A stretch of DNA of 64,000 nucleotides from contig JACKHF010000002.1 in NCBI GenBank assembly GCA_020639155.1, positions 124,001 to 188,000 of the forward strand. The letters are read 5' to 3'. The notes below the pieces were generated by a model. The model worked only from the letters and a program-made list of their open reading frames with translations, had not been told where the DNA came from and did no database searches. The translations under genes and the position numbers were made by a program. Of the stretch, positions 35,388 through 44,182 are shown piece by piece (position 1 is the stretch's first letter; each line of letters starts with the position of its first letter). Source of the DNA: Phycisphaeraceae bacterium. GTDB taxonomy: Bacteria; Planctomycetota; Phycisphaerae; Phycisphaerales; UBA1924.

Positions 35388-36689
35388 TCAAGACTTTGTG
35401 CCGGTATGCCACTTCTTCCCATCCCGGATCACGCGTCGGTAGAGCGTGTCTCGCTCGACGGGCTCGAACCCTGCTTCGCGGATGGCTTTTTCAAGATCCC
35501 ACACGGTGGTTTCCTGGTGCGTTGTGCTCGCGCCGACCTTTGTGATGTCGTACCAGACGACCGTGCCGTCGATGTCGTCAGCACCCGCCTGGAGCATGAG
35601 CTGACTCATGGGGAGCGTCTGCATGATCCAGAACGATTTGACGTGCGGGAAGTTGTCGAGCATGAGCCGTGCGATCGCGAGCGTGCGCAGGTTCTCGAGT
35701 CCTGTCGGACCCGGCAGATGCTCGAGCTTTGAGCCGTCGGGGAAGAATGGGAGCGGGATGATGGTCTGGAAGTATCCACCCTTTGCGTTGAGTGCGGGTG
35801 TGGGCTGGCTCACATCGTCGCGCATCAGTGTGACAGCACCGTGTGTGTCAGGCATGTATCCGAGTCGCACAAGCGCTTCGTCCTGCGCGGTGCGGAGCAT
35901 GTCCATGTGGACGAGCCGCTCTCTCTTTTCTTCGATGTGCCCGTACAGAATGGTGGCGTTCGTGTTGAGCCCAAGCTCGTGCGCGACGCGATGGACGTCG
36001 AGCCAGACATCGGAACGAATCTTGCCCTTGAACGCCTCGTCATGGACGCGATCGTCGAAGACTTCTGCGCCGCCGCCCGGGAGTGATCCGAGCCCGGCTT
36101 CTTTCAGTTGTTCCAGCACCCAGCGGATGCCCGCCTGCCGATCGGATTGCTTGTACTTCTTCGCGATCTTCGCAAGATGTACGACCTCGACAGCGGTGAA
36201 CGCTTTGACGTGCAGATCACTCCCCATTGCGCGCGCGGTGTCGCGGATTGTGCGCACAAGCTCGGGGTAATAGTCCCAAGGGAGATACGGATGAAGGCCG
36301 CCGACCGAGTGCATCTCGGTCGCGCCGGATTCAACAGCTTGTCTGACGACCTCGCGGACTTGGTCCATGTCGTGGGTGTACGCGCCGGGCTCGTCCTTCT
36401 TTCGCGCAAACTCGCAGAACGTGCACGAGAGTGCGCAGACGTTGGAGTAGTTGAGATGCCGGTTGATGTTGTAGTACGCGGTCTTGCCGTGGAGTTTTCT
36501 GCGGATGCTGTCAGCCATCTCGATGACAGACCAGATGTCCGGCGTTGCGTAGAGCGCCTCGCCATCGTCGAGCGTCAGACGCTCGCCCCGCTCGACTTTG
36601 GAACGAATAGCGTCGAGCCGAGGATCAGCGACAACTGAACTGGCACAAGCAAGCGGTGGGGCACTCGGGAGCGTGGTCGTGGTGGTCAT
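35388..36689 (-). CDS. mqnE: Aminofutalosine synthase (radical SAM)
   Basis: A 433-residue radical SAM enzyme. The cluster motif is CALSCTFC (CxxxCxxC) after NRHLNYSNV, followed by the MqnE-typical MHSVGGLHPYLPWDYYPEL, VKAFTAVEVVH, GSLPGGGAEVFDDRV, TNATILYGHIE and ADDIDGTVVWYDI. It joins adenosine to an enolpyruvyl-benzoate precursor in the futalosine route to menaquinone, so the organism probably respires with menaquinone made this way. The N-terminus is uncertain: an in-frame ATG at 36728 and a TTG at 36755 are alternatives. No other mqn gene lies in the window. Confidence 0.9.
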   Translation of the reverse strand: MTTTTTLPSAPPLACASSVVADPRLDAIRSKVERGERLTLDDGEALYATPDIWSVIEMADSIRRKLHGKTAYYNINRHLNYSNVCALSCTFCEFARKKDEPGAYTHDMDQVREVVRQAVESGATEMHSVGGLHPYLPWDYYPELVRTIRDTARAMGSDLHVKAFTAVEVVHLAKIAKKYKQSDRQAGIRWVLEQLKEAGLGSLPGGGAEVFDDRVHDEAFKGKIRSDVWLDVHRVAHELGLNTNATILYGHIEEKRERLVHMDMLRTAQDEALVRLGYMPDTHGAVTLMRDDVSQPTPALNAKGGYFQTIIPLPFFPDGSKLEHLPGPTGLENLRTLAIARLMLDNFPHVKSFWIMQTLPMSQLMLQAGADDIDGTVVWYDITKVGASTTHQETTVWDLEKAIREAGFEPVERDTLYRRVIRDGKKWHTGTKS

Positions 36690-36761
36690 CGCGTGATTGT
36701 TCGCACCGGAATCAACAGTGTGGAGCATGTTTTCAGATATTTTTGAAACTGGCAATGTGGC

Positions 36762-37307
36762 TTAATGTTCGTCCAGTGTACCCACAACCTGCACGGATGC
36801 TTCAACGTGGATTGCGTCCAATACGCCCCTGCAGATCTCCTCGTGCGTCAGCCAGCGTCTGGCGTTGTTCTCCTCCACCCATCCAAGATAGACCCTCCGG
36901 TAGTCGATTCCCCCAGCATCAAGAAAAGTATCAAACTCGATCGTTTCACGCTGTGTCCACTGCGAACTCGAAAGCACGTGGATGAACACAGGCCGACTTC
37001 CTCCCTCGCGACACAGGTCGAGCAGGCCTTGCACCACATCGTCATTGCCCGAGTGGATCCACGCGATTGTCAGCGCTGGCTGGCCAAACCGAGCTATAGC
37101 TTTTTGGATGTCGGCGAGGAACGCTTTGGGATGCTGGTAGTCGGTTGAGATCGGATGGATTCTGCCAACTCCGCGTTCACTCAATGAGGTAAGTTTGGCT
37201 TGATCGCGACCGACGACCGAGACATCCCAGCCTCTGCTGGCGAGTTCGATGCAGACACCCGCGAGCATGCCCGAGCCGCCAGGAACAAGTGCGTGTGGAT
37301 GAGCCAT
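36762..37307 (-). CDS. Short Rossmann-fold (SDR-like) protein lacking the catalytic YxxxK
   Basis: A 181-residue protein with an SDR-type nucleotide-binding start (HALVPGGSGMLAGVCIELA, then DVSVVGRD), giving a GGSGML dinucleotide loop. The usual catalytic Tyr-x3-Lys and the C-terminal substrate region are missing, so it is shorter than enzymatic SDRs. It could be a binding protein or a degraded enzyme. It lies upstream of mqnE on the same strand, 72 bases away. Function unknown. Confidence 0.65.
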   Translation of the reverse strand: MAHPHALVPGGSGMLAGVCIELASRGWDVSVVGRDQAKLTSLSERGVGRIHPISTDYQHPKAFLADIQKAIARFGQPALTIAWIHSGNDDVVQGLLDLCREGGSRPVFIHVLSSSQWTQRETIEFDTFLDAGGIDYRRVYLGWVEENNARRWLTHEEICRGVLDAIHVEASVQVVGTLDEH

Positions 37308-37552
37308 GATGGATCATTCGAGCCTGAATCGCTCTCTGTCAGTCTGGCAGGACGTGGACGAGGTATCGTGTTAAAAACCTGCTTCTGATGCCAGAAATGC
37401 GGTTTTTCAGTGTGAATTCGGGTCTGGTTGGCTCTGTATCACCTCAGCCAGATTTCTGCGACTGGCACAGCAGTTGCATCCCTCCTTGCGGACTATCGCG
37501 ATCAGCAGGCCGGATCGACAGCCGAGTCCGCTCATCGAAGGAAGGAAATCGC

Positions 37553-39469
37553 ATGTCGAAAATCATCGGTATTGACCTTGGTACAACAAACTCCGTCGTG
37601 GCAGTGATGGAAGGCGACACGCCGAAGGTGCTGATCAACGCATCGGGCAATCGCATCACGCCGTCGGTCGTCGCATTCACCGACAAGGGCGAGCGCTTGG
37701 TCGGCCAGCCCGCTAAGCACCAGCAGGTCACCAATCCGCAGAACACGATCTTCTCGATCAAACGCTTCATGGGGCGTCGTCACAGCGAGGTCTCCAGCGA
37801 AGAAATGCGCGTGCCGTACGAGGTCATCGGCGGCGCGGAAGAGTTCGTGAAGGTGAAAGCCCGCGACAAGGAATACACGCCACAGCAGATCTCCGCGTTC
37901 GTGCTTCAGGATCTGAAGAAGACCGCTGAAGACTATCTCGGCGAGAAGGTCGAGCGCGCGGTCATCACGGTTCCCGCGTACTTCAACGACTCGCAGCGTC
38001 AGGCAACCAAGGACGCTGGCGAGATTGCTGGTCTGAAAGTCGAACGCATCATCAACGAGCCGACAGCAGCAGCGCTCGCGTACGGGCTCGATCGCAAGGC
38101 CAACGAGAAGATCGCGGTCTTTGACCTTGGTGGTGGTACGTTCGATGTCTCCGTGCTCGATGTGGGCGACGGCGTGTTCGAGGTTCTCTCGACCAACGGC
38201 GACACGCATCTTGGCGGCGATGACTTCGACCAGATGCTCATCGACTTCCTCGCGGAGGAGTTCCGCAGGAAGGAAGGCATCGACATCCGTAATGATGCGA
38301 TGGCGCTCCAGCGTCTGAAGGAAGCCGGCGAGAACGCCAAGAAGGAACTCTCAACATCGCAGGAAACAACGGTGAATCTGCCGTTTATTACCGCGAACGA
38401 AACCGGTCCGAAGCACCTGCAGGTCTCGATCACCCGATCGAAGTTCGAGTCACTCTGTGCATCGTTGTTCGAGCGCATCAAGGGCCCGTGCCTGAAGGCG
38501 ATCTCCGACGCGAAGTTGAGCGCCAGCGACATCGATGAGGTGCTGCTGGTTGGCGGTTCGTCACGCATGCCGAAGGTCCAGCAGATCTGCAAGGAGATCT
38601 TCGGGAAGGAGCCGAACAAGAGCGTGAATCCCGACGAGGTCGTCGCGGTCGGCGCAGCCATCCAGGGCGGTGTGCTCGCGGGCGATGTCAAGGACGTGCT
38701 CCTGCTCGACGTGACACCGCTCTCGCTCGGTCTTGAAACACTTGGCGGCGTGATGACAACGCTCATCGGCGCAAACTCGCGCATCCCGACCGACAAGACA
38801 GAGATCTTCTCGACGGCGGCTGACAACCAGCCGTCCGTGACGATCAAGGTCTTTCAAGGCGAGCGCCAGATGGCAGCGGACAACCGTCTGCTCGGCCAGT
38901 TCGATCTTGAGGGCATCGCTCCCGCGCCGCGTGGTATGCCGCAGATCGAGGTGAAGTTCTCGCTCGATGCCAACGGCATTCTTGAGGTCACCGCGACAGA
39001 CAAGGGCACCGGCAAGAGCGCGGACATCAAGATCACAAACTCTGGCGGTCTCGACAAGAACGAGATCGAGAAGATGAAGGCCGATGCCGAGGCGCACGCC
39101 GAGGAAGACAAGAAGCGTCGTGAACTCGTCGATGCCAAGAACAAGGCGGATTCCATCATCGATCAGACGCGCAAGGCGCTGTCCGATCATGGCGACAAGG
39201 TCGAGGCGGACACACGCTCGAAGATCGAGAGCTCGCTCGCGAACCTTGAGGACAAGATCAAGGGCGATGACCTCGCAGCTATCAACGCTGCAATGAAAGA
39301 CCTTGAGAATGTATCGATGGAACTGGGCAAGGCTGTGTACGAAGCAGAAGCTGCCAAGTCTGGCGGCGCAGCAGGCGCTGCATCAGAAGCAGAGCCGAAG
39401 CCCAACGGCGATGCATCGTCCTCGGACGATGTGATCGATGCCGAGTACGAGGTCAAGGAAGAGCGGTAA
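37553..39469 (+). CDS. dnaK: Hsp70 chaperone DnaK
   Basis: A 638-residue Hsp70. Motifs are IIGIDLGTTNSVVAVMEG at the N-terminus, DLGGGTFDVSVLDVG, the linker region KDVLLLDVTPLSLGLETLGG, and a C-terminal lid ending in an acidic, Ser-rich tail. The ATG at 37553 has GAAGGAAGGAAA upstream; a longer frame to 37388 has no family similarity. No grpE, dnaJ or CIRCE repeat is seen in the 245-base upstream gap, so heat control is not visible. Confidence 0.96.
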   Translation: MSKIIGIDLGTTNSVVAVMEGDTPKVLINASGNRITPSVVAFTDKGERLVGQPAKHQQVTNPQNTIFSIKRFMGRRHSEVSSEEMRVPYEVIGGAEEFVKVKARDKEYTPQQISAFVLQDLKKTAEDYLGEKVERAVITVPAYFNDSQRQATKDAGEIAGLKVERIINEPTAAALAYGLDRKANEKIAVFDLGGGTFDVSVLDVGDGVFEVLSTNGDTHLGGDDFDQMLIDFLAEEFRRKEGIDIRNDAMALQRLKEAGENAKKELSTSQETTVNLPFITANETGPKHLQVSITRSKFESLCASLFERIKGPCLKAISDAKLSASDIDEVLLVGGSSRMPKVQQICKEIFGKEPNKSVNPDEVVAVGAAIQGGVLAGDVKDVLLLDVTPLSLGLETLGGVMTTLIGANSRIPTDKTEIFSTAADNQPSVTIKVFQGERQMAADNRLLGQFDLEGIAPAPRGMPQIEVKFSLDANGILEVTATDKGTGKSADIKITNSGGLDKNEIEKMKADAEAHAEEDKKRRELVDAKNKADSIIDQTRKALSDHGDKVEADTRSKIESSLANLEDKIKGDDLAAINAAMKDLENVSMELGKAVYEAEAAKSGGAAGAASEAEPKPNGDASSSDDVIDAEYEVKEER

Positions 39470-39495
39470 GAACCGCAATATAAACGAAACATGAC

Positions 39496-39533
39496 ACGGG
39501 AGTCTGCGGCCATGCGGGCTCCCGTTGTTCTTT
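39496..39533 (+). terminator. Terminator of dnaK
   Basis: ACGGGAG (39496-39502) pairs with CTCCCGT (39519-39525) across a 16-base loop, followed by a T-rich run TGTTCTTT. It lies 27 bases after the dnaK stop and just before the convergent rdgB stop, so it may also end rdgB transcripts weakly. Confidence 0.6.
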
Positions 39534-39534
39534 G

Positions 39535-40212
39535 TCAAAACATGAGAGATTTGAATTTGATTGCCATCTCATGTGCAGCGTGTGCGCGATGGCTTCGCAT
39601 GTTCTTTTCTGTTGGTGAAAGCTCTGCTCCAGTGTGCGCGTAGTCAGGCGCAACGAGAAAGAGCGGGTCGTACCCGAAGCCGTTGCCGCCGCGAGGCACG
39701 ATGTGCGATGGGGTATCTGTGTCGTTTTCTGGAAACCCGATGCGTCCTTCGAATGTGCCACCAGATGTTGCGAGTATGTTTCCATTTGGCTGTGCCAGCA
39801 CCATCACGCACACGAACCGTGTTGAGCGCTGCTCGAACGCAATACCATCTAACTCCCGCAGCACGCGCTCGTTGTTCTTCGCATCGCGCTCGTTGCGTGA
39901 CATGCCCTCGTCGCGCCCGTCAGTGCAGTAGTGACTCGAAATGACGCCGGGCTTCCCCCCGAGCGCATCGATCTCGATCCCCGAATCGTCCGCGAGACAG
40001 ACCATGCCCGTCTGGTCAGCATACGACAGGGCCTTGATCGTCGCGTTCTCAAGAAACGTGGTGCCCGTCTCGTCCGGCTCGATCCAGCCCGAGTCAGGCG
40101 TGCTGCACTCAGCCAGCGAGACGACATCGATCCCGATTTGAGCAAAGATCGCGCGAAGCTCGTCGACCTTGTGCGGGTTGGCTGTTGCGAGCACGATCGT
40201 GTCAAAGTCCAT
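39535..40212 (-). CDS. rdgB: XTP/dITP diphosphatase (RdgB/HAM1)
   Basis: A 225-residue nucleotide pyrophosphatase. It opens IVLATANPHKVDELRAIF, carries the acidic loop CLADDSGIEIDALGGKPGV, and ends its core with the NGFGYDPLFL motif and ELSPTEKNMRSHR. It hydrolyses non-canonical XTP/dITP to monophosphates, protecting DNA. It is convergent with dnaK and divergent from the aldehyde dehydrogenase. Length is slightly over the usual 200. Confidence 0.93.
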   Translation of the reverse strand: MDFDTIVLATANPHKVDELRAIFAQIGIDVVSLAECSTPDSGWIEPDETGTTFLENATIKALSYADQTGMVCLADDSGIEIDALGGKPGVISSHYCTDGRDEGMSRNERDAKNNERVLRELDGIAFEQRSTRFVCVMVLAQPNGNILATSGGTFEGRIGFPENDTDTPSHIVPRGGNGFGYDPLFLVAPDYAHTGAELSPTEKNMRSHRAHAAHEMAIKFKSLMF

Positions 40213-40308
40213 GCCGGATCGTTGCCCCCTGACTCTGCTCTGGCGAGGAGATATCCCTTGATTGGGAACGACAGATGATGTGCCGGATTGATCGCACTAC
40301 ACTTGTGC

Positions 40309-41877
40309 GTGAGTATCCAGACGCAAACGAAATCGTCCGCTGCCCAGCGATTCCAGTCTCTCGCCCGTGCGATAGGTGTTGATGCGCATCCGCGTCTCGT
40401 GCTGGATGCAACCGAATCGACCGACAGCACCATTGTCAGTTTCAGCCCAGCATCGGGCGAGCCCATCGCGGGTGTCAGGCTCGACGATGCTGCAAGTTAC
40501 GAGAAAACGATCACAGCGGCGCATGAATCGTTCAGAAAATGGCGCGAGGTTCCGGCGCCAGTGCGCGGGCAGGTGGTGCGAGCAATTGGCGACGAGCTGC
40601 GCAGGCTTCGTGAGCCGCTGGGCGAGCTTGTCTCGCTTGAGGTCGGCAAGATCAGAGCAGAGGGCATCGGCGAGGTGCAGGAGACGGTCGACATCGCAGA
40701 CTTTGCGGTTGGCCTCTCACGACAGTTGCACGGCATCACCATGCCGAGCGAACGCGCAGAGCACCGTATGTTCGAGCAGTGGCTCCCGCTCGGGCTTGTT
40801 GGTGTGATCACCGCGTTCAACTTTCCCAACGCGGTGTGGGGATGGAACGCGATGCTCGGCGCGGTGTGCGGCGATGTGGTGGTGTGGAAGCCGTCGTTGC
40901 TTGCGCCACTGACAGCCCTCGCATCAAACGCGGTTGCGGATCGCGTTGCAACAAACATGGGGCACCCCGGTGTGTTCAGGCTCGTCATCGGTTCCGATCA
41001 GGAGATCGGCGAACGCCTGATCGCTGACAAGCGACTGCCCCTCATTAGCGCGACCGGCTCATGCAACATGGGCAGGCGCGTTGGCGAGGTTGTTGCGGGA
41101 AGACTTGGAAAAACGCTGCTTGAACTTGGCGGGAACAACGCGTGCATTATCGAGAAGGACGCGGACCTTGATCTCGCGGTGAAGTATGTTGTCTTTGGTG
41201 CTGTGGGCACTGCTGGTCAGCGATGCACAACCACACGCAGGCTCTATGTCCATAGTTCTATTGTTGATGATGTGACCTCGCGCATCGTGCGTGCGTACGA
41301 GACGGTCCGCATTGGTGATCCGCTCGCTGAGAGTGTGCTGATGGGCCCGCTAATCAACGATGCAGCGGTGCAGAACTACCTGCACGCGATAGAGCAGGCG
41401 AAGCAGCAGGGCGGCTCCGTGCTGGCCGGTGGCGAGCGTGCTTCGGGCAGTTCGCTTGAGGGTGGCAGCTTTGTCAAGCCCACCGTCATTCGCGCCCCCG
41501 CATCGAACGCGCTCCCGATTGCGATGCACGAGACATTCGCGCCGATTCTCTATGTCTTCAGCTATGACAGTCTCGACGATGCGGTCGAAGCAAACAATAG
41601 TGCCGATCAGGGATTGTCCAGCGCGATCTTCTCGTCGTCAATGCGAGCAACAGAACGTTTCCTGAGCCCGTCGGGTTCGGGATCCGACTGCGGGCTCGCG
41701 TATGTCAACCTCGGCACAAGTGGTGCGGAGATCGGCGGCGCGTTTGGTGGCGAGAAGGATACCGGCGGCGGGCGTGAGTCCGGCTCGGATGCGTGGAAGG
41801 CATACATGCGCAGGCAGACCTGCGTCGTCAATCGTTCAAGCACATTCGCTCTTGCTCAGGGGATCAGGTTTGAGTAA
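40309..41877 (+). CDS. Aldehyde dehydrogenase, ALDH7 (aminoadipate-semialdehyde) type
   Basis: A 522-residue NAD(P)-dependent aldehyde dehydrogenase. Features typical of ALDH7A1/AmaB are LGLVGVITAFNFPNAVWGW, the catalytic Glu motif LELGGNNACIIEKDAD, and the catalytic Cys in FGAVGTAGQRCTTTRRL. ALDH7 members oxidise alpha-aminoadipate semialdehyde in lysine breakdown, but other aldehydes are possible. The frame is open from a TTG at 40288; the GTG at 40309 gives a family-like length and is chosen. It overlaps the rpiA-like gene by eight bases. Confidence 0.87.
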   Translation: MSIQTQTKSSAAQRFQSLARAIGVDAHPRLVLDATESTDSTIVSFSPASGEPIAGVRLDDAASYEKTITAAHESFRKWREVPAPVRGQVVRAIGDELRRLREPLGELVSLEVGKIRAEGIGEVQETVDIADFAVGLSRQLHGITMPSERAEHRMFEQWLPLGLVGVITAFNFPNAVWGWNAMLGAVCGDVVVWKPSLLAPLTALASNAVADRVATNMGHPGVFRLVIGSDQEIGERLIADKRLPLISATGSCNMGRRVGEVVAGRLGKTLLELGGNNACIIEKDADLDLAVKYVVFGAVGTAGQRCTTTRRLYVHSSIVDDVTSRIVRAYETVRIGDPLAESVLMGPLINDAAVQNYLHAIEQAKQQGGSVLAGGERASGSSLEGGSFVKPTVIRAPASNALPIAMHETFAPILYVFSYDSLDDAVEANNSADQGLSSAIFSSSMRATERFLSPSGSGSDCGLAYVNLGTSGAEIGGAFGGEKDTGGGRESGSDAWKAYMRRQTCVVNRSSTFALAQGIRFE

Positions 41878-42604
41878 CGACACACCCAATGCATCATCGG
41901 ATCTGCTCGCACAGCGCGTGATTGCGGAGATTGAAACCGGCATGATTGTCGGCATGGGCACGGGGTCTGCTGCCGAGCGCGGAATGCACGAACTCGCGCG
42001 CCGCGTGCGACAGGACAAGCTCAAGGTCGCGTGTGTTCCGTCGAGCGATCGCACCGAAAAACTCGCAACAGAACTTGGTCTGCCCCTCGTTGATTTCTCG
42101 AAGGTTGAGCGGATCAACTACTTCTTTGGTGGCGCGTACGAGGTCGATACGCAACTGCGTTTGCTGAAAGGTGCTGGTGGAGCGATCACGCGCGAGCGCA
42201 TGCTCTGCTGGGCCAGCGATCGAAATGTGTTCATGCTCGATCAGTCGCGTGTGGTCGAACGCTTGGGGTCATCGACGATACTTGCTGTTGCGGTGATGGC
42301 GTTCGGACTTGCGTCCATTCGCGCAGAGTTGCGAAACTTTGGACTCAATGGCGTGATCCGACGCACGCTCGATGGCAAGGTCTTTATCACCGACAACGCG
42401 AACCTCATCCTTGATGTCACGCTTGAGGAGCAGGATCTTGACAGCCTTGCGACGCTGCTTAACTCGATCCCTGGTGTGGTCGATCACGGGCTCTTCATGA
42501 CGGAAGCAAACGATGTGTTTGTCGAGATGGACACCGGCGATGTTGAGCACCTTGTTCGGTGCGAGGACGAGCCCGCGAGCGAGTCTGCAGAGGTGAATGC
42601 GTGA
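41870..42604 (+). CDS. rpiA: Ribose-5-phosphate isomerase A homologue with altered active site
   Basis: A 244-residue protein that follows RpiA along its whole length (GMIVGMGTGSAAERG; LLKGAGGAITRERML; GKVFITDNANLILDV; IPGVVDHGLFM). In RpiA, the DGADE segment carries two catalytic aspartates; here the aligned segment is GGAYE (residues 87-91), so both are lost (Gly87, Tyr90). The Lys100 and Glu109 equivalents remain, and the phosphate-loop Thr is Ala34. Activity as a normal isomerase is therefore doubtful. Translation starts at TTG 41870, eight bases inside the aldehyde dehydrogenase gene, with AGGGGA upstream. Confidence 0.82.
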   Translation: MSNDTPNASSDLLAQRVIAEIETGMIVGMGTGSAAERGMHELARRVRQDKLKVACVPSSDRTEKLATELGLPLVDFSKVERINYFFGGAYEVDTQLRLLKGAGGAITRERMLCWASDRNVFMLDQSRVVERLGSSTILAVAVMAFGLASIRAELRNFGLNGVIRRTLDGKVFITDNANLILDVTLEEQDLDSLATLLNSIPGVVDHGLFMTEANDVFVEMDTGDVEHLVRCEDEPASESAEVNA

Positions 42605-43779
42605 AGTGGTTCTCTGTGTGCGCACTCGCGCACATGGTGGTTCTGTCGTGCGTAATGGTCTCGTGCGCAGCTGCGATGCAACAGACCACGCTTGATCATC
42701 CACACAATACAACTGAAACGTATGACGAACTCGATGGGCTGGATGAACTCGTTGCATCCGGCCGGATTCCGGGTATTGCTGTGCTCGCTGCGAAGAATGG
42801 TGAGATTCAGATTCTTGATATTGCTGGGATGCGTGATACCGAAACCGGTGATCCGCTAAAGACCGATGACCTGTTCCATCTTGGCTCGTGCACGAAGGCG
42901 ATGACAGCCACACTTGCAGCATCCATCATCGAGGATGGTTTGCTCTCGTGGGATACAACGCTCGCGAAGGCGCTTCCCGGTCTGGTTGATGAGTTAGACC
43001 CGTGGTATCGCGATGTGACCATCGAACAGTTGCTGCATCATCGCGCCGGTGTCGCCGAACGCACGGACCGAATGTGGGAGTTCGAAACATTTGCTGCGAT
43101 CCAGCAGTTCGAGGGCACACCAACAGAGATACGCAAGCAGGCTGTGCAGTATGTGCTGTCAAAGCCGCCGCGCTCGCGCGACACAACACGCATGGAATAC
43201 TCGAACGTCAGCTACATGACGGTGGGGTACGTGCTTGAAACCGTTATGGAGAAACCATTCGAGCAGCTCATGCACGAGCGTGTATTTCTGCCGCTCGGTA
43301 TGACATCGGCTGGGTTTGGATTGCCACAAGGGCAATCGCAGCCACGCGGGCATCATCAGACACATGACGGCTTTCTACCTGTTGCAGCCGAGGACCAGAA
43401 CAAGGCTTCACCGGCATACTCACCCTCGGGCGAGGTGCACGCGACGCTGCACGACTGGTTTTTGTTTGCACAGGATCAGATGCGTGGTTATCGCGGTGAG
43501 CCCGGCACGTTGCTTGCGCCGGACTCATATAGAAAACTGCACGAGCCACCAACAGGCGGCACCTACGCGATGGGCTGGTACAAGAGAAGGCAGGCGTGGG
43601 CGAATGTGGCTTTAACACACAACGGCACAAATGTGACGTTCTACGCGGTTGCAACGCTTGCGCCAGAACTCGACGCGTGTGTGCTCGTTGCCACAAACTG
43701 CGGCCCACCGACCGCGGGACGTGCGTGCCGTGATGCGCTCAGGCTTGCGATCGACCAGTTGCAACTCAGCGGGAAGTGA
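42601..43779 (+). CDS. Serine hydrolase, beta-lactamase/class C family
   Basis: A 392-residue exported enzyme. The N-terminal hydrophobic segment (about residues 4-25) ends VMVSCAAAM, resembling a lipobox. The SxxK nucleophile motif is GSCTKAMTA and the YxN motif is YSNVSY, both as in AmpC-like serine hydrolases and D-alanyl-D-alanine carboxypeptidases. Substrate is unknown: ester, peptide or cell-wall. It starts at GTG overlapping the rpiA stop (GTGA), so the three genes from 40309 form one operon. Confidence 0.83.
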   Translation: MKWFSVCALAHMVVLSCVMVSCAAAMQQTTLDHPHNTTETYDELDGLDELVASGRIPGIAVLAAKNGEIQILDIAGMRDTETGDPLKTDDLFHLGSCTKAMTATLAASIIEDGLLSWDTTLAKALPGLVDELDPWYRDVTIEQLLHHRAGVAERTDRMWEFETFAAIQQFEGTPTEIRKQAVQYVLSKPPRSRDTTRMEYSNVSYMTVGYVLETVMEKPFEQLMHERVFLPLGMTSAGFGLPQGQSQPRGHHQTHDGFLPVAAEDQNKASPAYSPSGEVHATLHDWFLFAQDQMRGYRGEPGTLLAPDSYRKLHEPPTGGTYAMGWYKRRQAWANVALTHNGTNVTFYAVATLAPELDACVLVATNCGPPTAGRACRDALRLAIDQLQLSGK

Positions 43780-43780
43780 G

Positions 43781-44164
43781 ATGGGATTTTTCTCGAAGCT
43801 CTTTGGAAAACCCGGGAATCCATGGCGGGATGACGATGCCAGCGAGCATGCGCATTCGGTCATGCTCTCATTCCCGGACGATGTCTCGCGCTGGCCAGAT
43901 GGCGCACCGAGAGACTTACTGGAACTTGATGACTTGCTCGAAGCCGCGCTCGAGAAATCAGGCGCAGGATGGATTGATGGTCATGCTGTAGATGGCGATT
44001 CGATTGAGATTCTTATACTGGGGAAGGATGCCGACACGATCTGGGATGCGATCGCTCCGGTTCTTGAGCCGTACCCATTGCCGAAGAATGCATTTGTGCT
44101 CAAACGCTACGGTGAGAACGATGACGCGCGAGAGGAACGGATCGATCTGCACTGGGAGGGGTGA
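43781..44164 (+). CDS. Small cytoplasmic protein of unknown function
   Basis: A 127-residue protein with no recognised domain. It starts MGFFSKLFGKPGNPW, has a helical DLLELDDLLEAALEKSG stretch, and ends LKRYGENDDAREERIDLHW. No signal peptide or membrane segment is present, and it is acidic. The ATG follows the serine hydrolase stop by one base, with GGGAAG upstream, so it is the last gene of that operon. The open frame reaches back to 43649, inside the hydrolase, but this is not used. Confidence 0.6.
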   Translation: MGFFSKLFGKPGNPWRDDDASEHAHSVMLSFPDDVSRWPDGAPRDLLELDDLLEAALEKSGAGWIDGHAVDGDSIEILILGKDADTIWDAIAPVLEPYPLPKNAFVLKRYGENDDAREERIDLHWEG

Positions 44165-44182
44165 ATGTATTACAGCCGAGCT

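Noticed and set aside
37308..37552. CIRCE or heat-shock promoter upstream of dnaK
   Set aside because: No TTAGCACTC-N9-GAGTGCTAA or sigma-32-like pair was found by eye.
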